From: Ustulina deusta
Taxonomy: Eukaryota; Ascomycota; Sordariomycetes; Xylariales; Xylariaceae
NCBI GenBank assembly: GCA_023159155.1
Contig: JAJNNX010000002.1
Location: 2,046,001 to 2,110,000 of the forward strand
Length of the DNA: 64,000 nt
Reading direction: 5' to 3'
Shown here piece by piece: positions 55,360 through 64,000 of the stretch (position 1 is its first letter; every line of letters starts with the position of its first letter). Position numbers and translations under genes: made by a program. A model generated the notes under the pieces. The model was not told the DNA's origin and searched no databases. It worked only from the letters and a program-made list of their open reading frames with translations.

Positions 55360-58042
55360 ATGCAGGCGTTTCACAGATCTTTCCCGCACATTGGGCGGTG
55401 GACCGGCCATCGTCGGGTCTTCAACGCATGTAGAACTCGTCACGCGCTGAACAGTACCTCATTTTCAACCCCCAGGAGAGCACTTCGAGCCTATGCTTCC
55501 GGAACTCTGACCGGCCTAAAGGAAATACTCAGAGTATCTGAGGAGGTGGCCGACGCACTGGCTACGAACAAGCCCGTGGTTGCCCTCGAATCAACTATAT
55601 ATACTCACGGAGCCCTTGGTAACGACCTCGATCTCGAGGGTATTGTTCGAAGAAATGGTGGAGTACCTGCTGTCGTCGGCATCCTGGGCGGCGTGCCCAC
55701 CGTTGGGCTCACTCCTGACGAAGTGAGTCGAATGATCGAAGACTCCCCGAAAAAAGCATCTAGACGAGATCTTGCCTACCTTGCTGGAACGGTATGTTGA
55801 AGCGCTAGACGATCTAAAAGCTTCTAATCCGACCTTGGTCGCTGACTTTCAATATAGGGTATGGTGGGCCAAAAGATTCATGGCGGCACAACGATTGCAG
55901 GGACTATGGTTCTGGCAAGGCTGGCCGGAATCCGAGTCTTCGGTACTGGTGGTCTTGGTGGAGTTCATCGAGGTGGTCACATCTCATTTGATATCAGTGC
56001 TGACCTAACAGAACTTGGAAGGACGAGGATGGCCGTAGTCTGCTCTGGTAGCAAAGGTTTCTTGGATATTCCCAGAACTCTGGAATACCTGGAAACTCAA
56101 GGTGTGCTCGTCTCAACCTTTGCTGACGGAAGAAAGGAAAATATCGACTTTCCTGGGTTCTGGGCTAGAGAAAGCGGTATCAAGAGCCCCTTTGTCGTTC
56201 AAGACGAGGAGCACGCCGCGGCTATCTTTTTAGCACAAGAAAGACTGAATATCGAAACGGGTCTTCTATTAGCTAACCCTGTCCCGGAAGAGTATGCGAT
56301 ACCTGGAAGCGAAATGAGCGGGATTATCGAGCAGGCGGTACGAGAATCAAATGAGCAAGGCGTTCATGGCAGTGAGAATACACCTTTCATTCTGAGGAGA
56401 ATCCGGGAACTCACCAACGGGAGAAGCGTACCTGCGAATAAAGCTTTGGTGCGGTCAAACGTGGAGCGGGCGACAAAGCTTGCTGGAGCAGTGTCTAGGC
56501 TTGTCTCCGAGGGTTCATTGACATCCAATACACCGTGAGCTACGAGCTCTTTCCATCCCTTTACCGCACTGGTCTAACAAAATGCGGGCTAGGGTGAAGC
56601 AATGGTCCGGCTTAGAGACACCTAGCAACGTAGCTGATTCAATGCAGAAAGTGCCGACAGCAACCGAGGTATAAAACCTTTCGCTGAATCTACACACTAT
56701 CCCCAATGATCACGTAAATCCCAACGATGTTGTCACAAGAATTATTTATAGGATTGCGTAGACTGACATGACTATCACAGGTGACGTCCCAAGCAGACAT
56801 TCTCGTTGCGGGGTCTGTTGCTGTGGACTTAAGCTGCGACTATAGTGGCGTAAACGCGGTTGCAGATCCAATCCCGCAACTCCATACATCAAATCCGTCA
56901 CATATCAGCCAATCAATAGGGGGGGTTGGACGTAACGTAGCACTTGCAGCCCACAGGGCTAATAAACACACGAAAGTACGGCTTTGTAGCATGGTTGGCC
57001 GTGATCTGTAAGTGCTGTCCTTGCTGCGATGATAGCATTTCACCCACTGAGCATATATCAAAGTGCAGGCTCGACCGTTTTGGCCTCACTAGAGTCATGC
57101 GGAATGGATACCTCATGCATTCAGATATTAGATCACGACGAGCATCCGGGCGGCCGCACTGCGCAATATGTGTCGGTAAATGATGCCAATAAGCACCTCG
57201 TGCTTGCTATGGCAGACATGGACATCTTCACTAGCCAGTCATTCTCACCTTCTTGGGCCATTACCATCAGGTCGTCGAAGCCAAAGTGGCTTGTCGTTGA
57301 TGCCAACTGGAAAGACCATGATATCCGATTATGGATGCAAGCCGGTAAAAGAGCAAATGCAAAAGTAGCCTTTGAGCCGGTCTCCAAGGCAAAATCCGCG
57401 CGGCTGTTTTGTACTGAACGAGGCCTGGAAAGCTTAGGCGTCTTCCCTCACGCCACGATTGATCTTACAACCCCAAATCAATACGAGCTAGCAGCAATGT
57501 ATGCAGCTGCTCGAAGCAACGAGTATTTCGATGACCCGCGATGGTGGTTAATTGTTGATGCGTTTAGCATAACAGGGGCCAGAGACCGGTTCGTCAAACT
57601 TACTTCTGCCGCTATGACGGACGCAGGCATCCCACAACAGGCCCTCCAGCTACTACCCTTCATCCCAACAATCATAACGAAGCTGGGAAGCGACGGGGCC
57701 CTGCTGACGACTATCCTGAGGAAAGACGACCCGCGTCTTTATGATGCTCAACACGAGCCGTTCATTCTCTCGAGATGTCTTACTGACCACGCGGATGTCG
57801 GAGGTGTGTACATGAGAATGTTCCCAGCTGTTGAACAAGTAACAGATGTCGCATCTGTCAATGGCATCGGCGACACCTTCATGGGAACTCTTGTCGCAGG
57901 CTTAGCTCAAGGCGGCAAGATTCAAAACTTGATCAATGTGGCCCAGAAAGCTGCCGTGTTGACACTGCGCAGTCCCGAGTCCGTTAGTGAGAAGTTGGGT
58001 TCTCTAGAGAGTGAGCTGGTCGCCGCTGCATCCCTACCGTAG
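55360..58042 (+). CDS. bifunctional pseudouridine-5'-phosphate glycosidase/PfkB kinase
   Basis: Five exons, 55360-55791, 55858-56534, 56593-56668, 56781-57007 and 57064-58042 (796 aa). All phases close. The last acceptor is CAAAG, chosen because it alone yields GRDLAGSTVLASLE. The first 50 residues are rich in Arg, Ser and Thr with no acidic residue, as in mitochondrial presequences. The glycosidase domain (about 60-330, IndA/PsuG type) has VALESTIYTHG, GGTTIAGTMVLA and GGLGGVHRGGHISFDISADL. It splits pseudouridine phosphate into uracil and ribose-5-phosphate. The second domain (about 396-796, PfkB sugar/nucleoside kinase) has the glycine motif GGVGRNVALAAH and the catalytic end NGIGDTFMGTLVAG, and probably phosphorylates pseudouridine, supplying the first domain. 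The small exon 3 (76 nt) encodes the linker. Fused kinase and glycosidase enzymes of this order are known in eukaryotes. Confidence 0.92.
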
Positions 58043-58540
58043 CAGCGTGCTATATAATGTGTAATATAGTCATCCTCATAGCTCCCAAATACCACCTACC
58101 TGGGAACCTACTTGTACAATACCCTTTGTTACTACCTGATGTATCCACCTAGATACTTATTGAAGGTATAAGGGGGAGGAGGAGATACACTCAAATACGG
58201 ACCCTCTACAGGTCTAGTTACTTGGTGGCTTAGGTCTATTCTGAAGGTCTGTATATTAATATCTCCCACTTCCTCCATTTCCTTCCGGCCACCTGAGGCG
58301 ATCGCAGGTGTATTAGCTGTTTTTTTATTGCAGATGTCGCTTCCAGGCCCAACTTAGGTGTAGTGGTCATCCGGCCAACCGGATCCAATCCACATTTCCA
58401 CACATCTGGTGATGGCTTCAAGTGGCTTTTCTGGAATTGTATATAAAGCGATGACAAAGATACTATCTGCGGGAGGTCCTGTTGTCGCTTTGTCGTATAT
58501 GGTTCGACGATGGTCCAATTAGCCGACTTGGTCCCGTCGC
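58043..58540. other. intergenic, convergent 3' ends
   Basis: Between the glycosidase/kinase gene and the 3' end of the glycosyltransferase gene. ACCTACCT-type words lie near 58095-58160. A minus-strand frame at 58236-58661 overlaps the glycosyltransferase and is a shadow. Confidence 0.5.
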
Positions 58541-59701
58541 TTATGCCAGAACCTGAACACTCTCCACGTCGTCCTGCAGAAACCTTCGCACCATCAAGTT
58601 GAATCGGGTATCGTGGATGCGAACGACTTCGGGTGTCAAGTGTCTTAAATACCTGTCCCAAGTCATTTGATTCCAGGCATGATACGCAAGCTGATGATCA
58701 AACAAGCTGCCTCCATTACGCTCGATCTGTTTAGTCCAATATCGAGCTTCGTCCTGGCTTAAAGACTCGTGCATCCAATCGATATGATGCCAAGTCCATG
58801 TGGGCCAGAAGAAGGACGTCGGGGGTAAGGTACAAATATCGTCAGGCTTTTGCTGCTGCAATTCTTTCGGAAAGATTACGCTGTGATAATTCCACTCTTT
58901 GCTAAAGTCAATATGGTTATACTGGGCAATCCAGCGATCGATGAAAGAGCTGCCGGCCCTGGCAACCATGATAGCATTGCATAGTCCGGCACGGTTGCCG
59001 CCTTCGTAGCCCATAATTATATCGCGCGGGGATTTAAGGAGGTTTGTAAATGGGCGTAGTGCGAATGCATCGATATCAAGGTAGATACCACCCTGCTCGC
59101 TGAGGATTTTGAGGCGTAGAACATCGGAAATATGGGCGGCTTTCTATGCCCCGGATATATCCCTTAACTTGTTGATTTCATCGGGCGAGTGATAGACGAG
59201 GGTGATATTATTTTTCAAACGATCGACCCAGGGGTTGGAGAAGGGGTCCTTATTGGGGTCGGGAGAGGGGGGATCAGCGAGGTAAGTGTAGTGGAGGAAG
59301 ACGCGGCTGGCCTGCAAGCCCACTATAGCACTCTGAACTGCGAGAAAGGCAAGAAAATCAAAGGAGCCAGCATTACCTCTCTTGTAGGGGTTAGTTAAGC
59401 CAAATATGAAGTGCGCATGATTAGGGATTGGTTCGATGCTGTGGGGGTCGATGGGAGCTGTCTTGCCGTAGAGGCAATCGAGCTCGTCGTCGGTAGGCAC
59501 GAAGTCTTTCTCGACCTCATATTGGTAAGACCCAGGACGTGTCTGGCGCACCCAGTCTCCCACATTGTAGAAGTAGCGCCAATCCGCCGCCACCGCAACC
59601 AGAGTAAAGACCAGCAAGGCAAAGATGTAGGTACGCCTTCGCCGAAGGAGCAAATGCAGGTTGTCAAAACGCATCGTCTTTCCCATGGTTCGGCCAGGCA
59701 T
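58541..59701 (-). pseudogene. GT32-type glycosyltransferase with in-frame TAG
   Basis: One frame from the ATG at 59701 to the TAA at 58541 would encode 386 residues, but codon 186 (59146-59144) is TAG. No intron removes it: sequence on both sides stays in the same frame and reads continuously (RDISGA, stop, KAAHISDVLRLKIL). The N-terminus is a type II membrane anchor (TYIFALLVFTLVAVAADW, about 24-41), typical of Golgi enzymes. All catalytic features lie after the stop: AHISDVLR (189-196), then GGIYLDIDAF with the DxD motif at Asp209-Asp211. The family transfers a sugar from a nucleotide sugar, as in Och1-like mannosyl and related transferases. As written, the mRNA would give a 185-residue protein without the active site. 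Either the gene is dead, the base is an error, or the codon is recoded, for example by A-to-I editing to TGG. Confidence 0.75.
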
Positions 59702-60319
59702 AGTGAAGCTCTAGAAAGACAGCACAGGCTGTCCACATCAACTTGTGCTCTCGATCCGACTCGCGTAATGTCGCAGCAGTGGCTTGAGCCGGTAGCGAAA
59801 CAGTGTGTCGGTCACACTCACAGGCGCGGCAAGCGTCTAATGACACAAGATGGTGAGATTGATAGATATAGGTGTGGTCGAGAAGACCATGGCAGAGCAG
59901 TCGCTATAACGTGGCTATAGCTTATATCATCATGACGGCAAGCGTGAAGCAGGAGTGTACAAGATGATGGCAGGATGGAAGTTTGCAGACCACAAAAACC
60001 ACAATAGTGAAAGAATGCGATCACTGCTCAGAAGACCGTGCAAAGGGAGGTTCGGTACCTAGCGACAGGCGCGGTGAATCAAGACCCTATAACCTCCGGC
60101 AACATCACATTGTTGTATCTAAACATCACGTTAAGCCTATTTAAGCAATATCATCTCAGGGGCTCTATCGTCGTTTGTGCGCCGAGCGTGACTTTCAGTG
60201 TATTGCTGGAGCAGCCCTTGGTTGTTTGTTTGCAGCTTTGCTAGAGACATGGAGGGCGGATAGTGAGTTCCGACTTCTTTGATAGTCTAATATCGCGCAA
60301 TGCTGACCAGGTCCTTCAG
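59702..60319. other. divergent intergenic region
   Basis: Upstream of the glycosyltransferase (minus) and the decayed membrane-protein gene (plus). A possible short first exon for the latter (ATG at 60249, donor GTGAGT at 60263) does not match the phase of the next coding stretch. No gene is supported. Confidence 0.45.
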
Positions 60320-61073
60320 TGAGCGCTGCTTCGGATCTGTTGGGTCTTCTCCCAACTACGCTGAGCCTCATCCGCTCAGGCCCCTTCGAGACAGGACTTC
60401 TGGGACAGACACGACCCTTTCGCATTCTTGTTGGCATTTGGATCCCCGGCCATGTATCCTATTCGTACTTTCGACTATCTCAATCTCGCCGACGTCTTGC
60501 GGCAGAAAAAAGGCGCCATTGGTCTGCCGCAGCTCTCAAGAACGGCTGACGCCGGGGTCATTGTCTTGCAATATCTGATCACTTTTGCTGCTTTCGCTAA
60601 TCTGATAGACATCAGTATCGATCTTAGCACCCGGACTGTCTGTAGTTTTAAGCCCCAGACCCAGTATTTCCCTCTAGGATGGATTTTCCTGGGCATTCCC
60701 GTCCATCTCATTGGTGCATCTGCTCTTTTCTTCCGCATGAGCTTTCGACGGACTCAGGGACGTGAACCAGGCAATTCGGTCACGCGATGAATCAAGCGCG
60801 AATTACGACTGAGCAGCAGGCAACCCCCCATGCTGCTCCAGTTCCACGATGAATCTGTTAAGTTCATGATGGCTTCATGGTTCTGCTCCAATAGCATCCT
60901 GGCACACCTGTTCTATGGCACCGTGGTTTTCTCAAGCAGCCTCCTCCTGGGGTCTGTAGACACAAGCATGGTCATTCCCCGCTACTGGCTTTCCGCTGTG
61001 CTATGCAGAATTATTCTCATGTTCGAGATCAGCGGTATGAGGTTGACAACTGAAGTTGAACTTGAGGATCAAG
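60320..61073 (+). pseudogene. decayed multi-pass membrane protein, fungal family
   Basis: Pieces of one membrane-protein family lie in two frames. 60320-60453 encodes SAASDLLGLLPTTLSLIRSG and LVGIWIPGH. From 60455 another frame encodes YPIRTFDYLNLADVLRQ, VIVLQYLITFAAFANLIDIS and FPLGWIFLGIPVHLIGASALF, stops at a TGA (60788-60790), and goes on in the same frame with QPPMLLQFHDE, LAHLFYGTVVFSSSLLLGSVD and RIILMFEISGM, to a possible donor at 61074. So one extra base near 60454 and one nonsense codon separate parts of what should be a single protein with about four or five membrane helices. An intron from 60454 to 60532 (GTATCC to CGCAG) would also restore frame but removes a coding-looking stretch and leaves the TGA. 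No start codon in phase was found. Confidence 0.5.
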
Positions 61074-61417
61074 GTAAGTTCCATAGTAGAACAAACTCCC
61101 TTCCTTCGTTAAAAACAAAAGCACTGTTAGAGCATCATTGTGTGGGGACGCATCTTTAACAAGGGTTACCCCACTAGGTACCTAAAGCTAGGTACCTCTC
61201 AGGCACTGTGCCATAGTGAATTGTCTTTTTGCTATGGGTCCCGAAGGACATGGGTGCTTTACTTTGCAGGGCCTATAAGTTCCATTCCTTAACCCCACAG
61301 TACTTGAATTCTGACAGGGATTCCTTAAAAAAAAAAGTCAAACAGGTCGATAACAAAAAAAGGTTGTCGTGATAAAATGTCAATCGCTACTTGTCCGAAA
61401 AAGTGAATAGGCACCCA
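61074..61417. other. intergenic, UTP18 promoter and leader
   Basis: Two CTAGGTACCT words near 61175-61195. A 9-codon upstream reading frame (61377-61406) lies just before the UTP18 start, if transcription begins upstream of it. No other feature. Confidence 0.5.
61377..61406 (+). promoter_or_regulatory. possible upstream ORF before UTP18
   Basis: ATG at 61377 with stop TGA at 61404-61406, nine codons, ending 11 bases before the UTP18 ATG at 61418 and in a different frame. If the leader includes it, ribosomes must reinitiate or scan past it. The transcription start is not known from the sequence. Confidence 0.3.
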
Positions 61418-63223
61418 ATGGCTCCCAGACGCCCCGATCTGTCAATGGACAGTGAATCTAGCTCAGCGTCAGACTACGAAGAGCTCGAATATTCGACCGA
61501 TGAGGAAGCAGAAACGGGAACACGGAATCAGCAGCCGAAACGAAAACCCCGCGAGAAGGATTCAGATGAGGAGGATCTTGAGCGATTCGTTCTAGGAGAC
61601 TCTGCCAATTTCCGTGCAAATCTCTTCAAGGACGAGCCCAAGGAAGATGGAGAAGGAAGCGACACGGATGTGCTTGGAAGGGTATTGAATACCGAGGAGG
61701 CGACGGGATTGGAGGATGCAGACGATGCCGACTTCTTCGCTTTCGACATCGACTTGGGACCAAAGCGAGCTGATGATCAGCAGCTTGCTGCAGCACCACC
61801 AGCCGCAAGCCGAACCCAGCCCGACCCAAAAGATGCGCCTGCGTGGGAGGATAGCGACGATGAACGGCTCGCCGTATCGCTGGCCAGCGTACCCCAGCTA
61901 CGAAAACTTCGGACGAGCGAGGCAGATGATGTGGTCAACGGAACCGAGTACACCCGACGACAGCGACAGCATTATCTACGGCTCAATCCCCTTCCTGAAT
62001 GGGCAAGAAAGGCAGAAGAGCCACCCAAGAAGCGTCGTAGACGCTCATCTGCCGCTTCGGACTCGTCGGGGGCATCAGACGAAGCCCCGGGAGGGGACGA
62101 TATCAATGTCGACGCGCTGCCATTGGACAGGCTTCTTCGCGACGCTGGTGCTATGCATGGAAGCACGTCGGCAAGAACAAGACTGCGGCCCGAAGTTATC
62201 GATATCCAGAGATCTCGTGACATACCAGATGCTCACAAAGACATCACCTCGCTAGCCTTCCACCCCGAATACCCGGTTCTACTATCCTCCAGCACATCCT
62301 CAATGCTATTTTTACACCACATCGCACCAACCGCATACCCAACACCCAACCCTCTCTTGACGTCGACAAAAGTCAGCCTGGTACCCATTCGTCGGGCCCA
62401 GTTCAGTCCAGATGGACGGAAGATCTTTATTGCGGGTCGTCGAAGATACATACACTCTTGGGACATTGAGAGCGGGGAAATACAGAAGACGAACAAGATA
62501 CACGGTCATCAGGAAGAGCAGCGAACGTGGGAGCGTTTCAGGCTGAGCCCCTGTGGGCGATACCTCGGCTTGATCGCCTCGACAAGGAAGGGCGGCGGTG
62601 TTATCAATATCTTAAATGTTCATACGATGCAGTGGATCGGAGCCGCCAGACTAGATAGCCGCGGCGGCATCATCGACTTCTGCTGGTGGAGGACTGGAAA
62701 TGGCCTCACGATCTTAGGAAAAGGAGGGCAAGTCGGAGAGTACAGTATGGTCTCAAAGCGCTTCTTGGCCGTGTGGAACGACGAGGGTTCGAATGGTACC
62801 AGCGCCATAGCCTTCGGCGGCTCGGACGGCCCTGAATTACTTGGCGAGGACCGGTGGGTAGCAATAGGTTCTAGCTCCGGCGTGGTCAACATCTACGACC
62901 GCCACACGTTAATTCTACCATCGAAAGAGGATGAGCTGAAATTGAAATCGCGGCCGGAGCCGATTCGAGCTCTCATGAATCTCATCACGCCCATCACGGT
63001 GCTCACGTTTAGCCCGGACGGGCAATTGTTGGCAATGGCTTCGCGATACAAGAGAGATGCGCTGAAGCTTGTTCATCTACCTAGCTGTACTGTCTATCGA
63101 AACTGGCCGACGGAGCAGACGCCGCTGGGAAGGATAGAAGCAATCGCGTTTGGCACAAAGAGTAACATGTTGGCTGTTGGAAACGACGCCGGGAAGATTA
63201 GGATATGGGAGATTAGGAGTTAA
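61418..63223 (+). CDS. UTP18: U3 snoRNP protein Utp18
   Basis: Single exon, 601 aa (yeast Utp18 is of similar length). 61418 is the first ATG in the frame. The N-terminal 230 residues are acidic and disordered with DSDEED, EEDLERFVLGD and a basic patch KKRRRRSS that fits a nuclear/nucleolar signal. The WD40 propeller follows: ITSLAFHPEYPVLLSSS, RAQFSPDGRKIFIAG with YIHSWDIESG, FRLSPCGRYLGLIAS, VLTFSPDGQLLAMAS, and AIAFGTKSNMLAVGNDAGKIRIWEIRS at the very end. RYIHSWDIESG and the final repeat are typical of Utp18. It belongs to the UTP-B complex of the small-subunit processome, needed for 18S rRNA maturation in the nucleolus. The gene looks intact and housekeeping. Confidence 0.95.
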   Translation: MAPRRPDLSMDSESSSASDYEELEYSTDEEAETGTRNQQPKRKPREKDSDEEDLERFVLGDSANFRANLFKDEPKEDGEGSDTDVLGRVLNTEEATGLEDADDADFFAFDIDLGPKRADDQQLAAAPPAASRTQPDPKDAPAWEDSDDERLAVSLASVPQLRKLRTSEADDVVNGTEYTRRQRQHYLRLNPLPEWARKAEEPPKKRRRRSSAASDSSGASDEAPGGDDINVDALPLDRLLRDAGAMHGSTSARTRLRPEVIDIQRSRDIPDAHKDITSLAFHPEYPVLLSSSTSSMLFLHHIAPTAYPTPNPLLTSTKVSLVPIRRAQFSPDGRKIFIAGRRRYIHSWDIESGEIQKTNKIHGHQEEQRTWERFRLSPCGRYLGLIASTRKGGGVINILNVHTMQWIGAARLDSRGGIIDFCWWRTGNGLTILGKGGQVGEYSMVSKRFLAVWNDEGSNGTSAIAFGGSDGPELLGEDRWVAIGSSSGVVNIYDRHTLILPSKEDELKLKSRPEPIRALMNLITPITVLTFSPDGQLLAMASRYKRDALKLVHLPSCTVYRNWPTEQTPLGRIEAIAFGTKSNMLAVGNDAGKIRIWEIRS

Positions 63224-63320
63224 TTTTGCTACTCATAAGCCACAATCTCTCGTCAATACAGGCTATTTACCCCCGAGCGTATTCTCCAAGTGAGCAGAAC
63301 AGACTCGTCGACTAGTCCGT

Positions 63321-63826
63321 TCAAGACATTTCTGCAATCGACAACCCGCCCATCCCGGAAACTATCCCATCATCGTAGTTTTTTCTACCCCTGTTGGCGA
63401 AAATTTGCGCAAGGAGCTGCCGTAGCGGGCTGCCTTTCGGAATGCTCTTCTTGGGGTAAAACTTGCGATTCTTTTTTGTGTATGCCGCAAGTTCGGATTG
63501 GGTTCGAAAGTGATGAACCGGCTCTCCTTTTTTGATAGCCATCAAGAAGTCAAAGATGTTCACCCAGACACTCTTGAGCGCCTTAAAGAAACTGTCGTTA
63601 ACATGATGACTCTAGCACCGAGAACAAGGAGAGATGTAGTCCGATTGCTTACCTGTCGACATTTTGTCTTGCTCGGAAACTGCTCGTCGAAGCCGAGATC
63701 CCCCATCAGACGTTGCCAATCTTCAAGTTCGCCCTGTCCCATATACTTCTCCCATTCCACAACGACGGCTGACGGCTTCAGGGCTCCGTTGGCAGCACGG
63801 GCCGTCTTGTTCTTCTTTCTACCCAT
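63321..63826 (-). CDS. small conserved fungal protein
   Basis: Two exons, 63826-63653 and 63581-63321 (144 aa), joined in phase 0 by donor GTAAGC and acceptor TTTAAG. The join yields KCRQALKSVWVNIFDFL, clearly one continuous helix. The N-terminus is basic (MGRKKNKTARAANG); then come WEKYMGQGELEDWQRLMGDLGFDEQF and KGEPVHHFRTQSELAAYTKKNRKFYPKK. I have a sense of this as a conserved filamentous-fungal protein of unknown function. It has no enzymatic motif, signal peptide or membrane segment. It converges with UTP18, leaving only about 100 bases between the stop codons. Confidence 0.82.
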
Positions 63827-64000
63827 GACTGTGGGCTTGGTTGGGATGGAGCACCGAGATGATTAGGTGATAGGTATATGATATGAGTGAAAGGGGTTGG
63901 TTGTGAAGATTGGGAAAGATAGGACTTTGTAGGAACTTGGACACCAAAAGACACAATTTACATGCACATGGTTGCACAGCAGCCTCGCAACCCAGGCAAC
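63827..64000. other. right edge, promoter of the small conserved gene
   Basis: Purine-rich plus strand upstream of the minus-strand start at 63826. Nothing else is seen before the window ends. Confidence 0.4.

Noticed and set aside
60454..60532. Intron explaining the frame change in the membrane-protein gene
   Set aside because: It restores frame, but removes a coding-looking segment (YPIRTFDYLNLADVLRQ) that fits the family, uses a weak donor and leaves the TGA at 60788. Kept as an alternative only.

Overview
The window is nuclear DNA of a filamentous ascomycete (Pezizomycotina, most likely a Sordariomycete). The support is short GT-AG introns (mostly 50-170 nt) that restore reading frames exactly, a density of about one gene per 2.4 kb on both strands, and several fungus-specific families: ACS-type anion symporter, tannase/feruloyl esterase, CorA-like membrane protein, GRF zinc finger and a serine-threonine-proline-rich GPI wall protein. 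I see no CRISPR array, rRNA gene, convincing tRNA or intact transposon. Exon coordinates were worked out by hand from splice signals and frame closure; family names come from recognised motifs, not from searches.

Layout. 1-2674 is gene-poor. 2.7-17.3 kb holds a C2-domain protein, a homocysteine S-methyltransferase, a repetitive GPI-anchored wall protein, a sterol-methyltransferase-like enzyme and an APH-type phosphotransferase with a long GC-rich tail. 17.7-18.4 kb encodes a small secreted protein, followed by 2.5 kb without genes. 20.9-33.0 kb is metabolic: ACS-family anion symporter, secreted tannase/feruloyl esterase, membrane-anchored alpha/beta hydrolase, an intronless unknown protein, cytidine deaminase and a sugar porter. 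33.7-39.6 kb holds an ELMO/CED-12 protein, a GRF zinc-finger protein and a doubtful basic ORF. 40.1-44.1 kb is the most unusual part: a protein joining a degenerate trypsin-like domain to an RRM, divergent from a frameshifted membrane-protein gene. 45.1-54.0 kb holds an Atg33/Scm4-like protein, a peroxisomal 2,4-dienoyl-CoA reductase (Sps19), a CorA-like protein, a retinol-dehydrogenase-like SDR and a secreted GPI protein. 55.4-63.8 kb holds a bifunctional pseudouridine-5'-phosphate glycosidase/PfkB kinase, a GT32-type glycosyltransferase interrupted by an in-frame TAG, a decayed membrane-protein gene, UTP18 and a small conserved protein.

How they fit together. Housekeeping genes (UTP18, ELMO, Atg33-like, Sps19, cytidine deaminase) are intact and lie among accessory genes. 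Two nucleoside-salvage functions (cytidine deaminase; pseudouridine glycosidase/kinase) are present but far apart. The symporter-esterase pair at 20.9-25.0 kb could release and take up plant aromatic acids; this is inference. Three disabled genes all belong to accessory families, which argues against a uniformly poor assembly and for real decay, or in one case possibly for mRNA editing of a stop codon. Intergenic DNA carries many copies of an AGGTAGGTACCTACCT-like motif.
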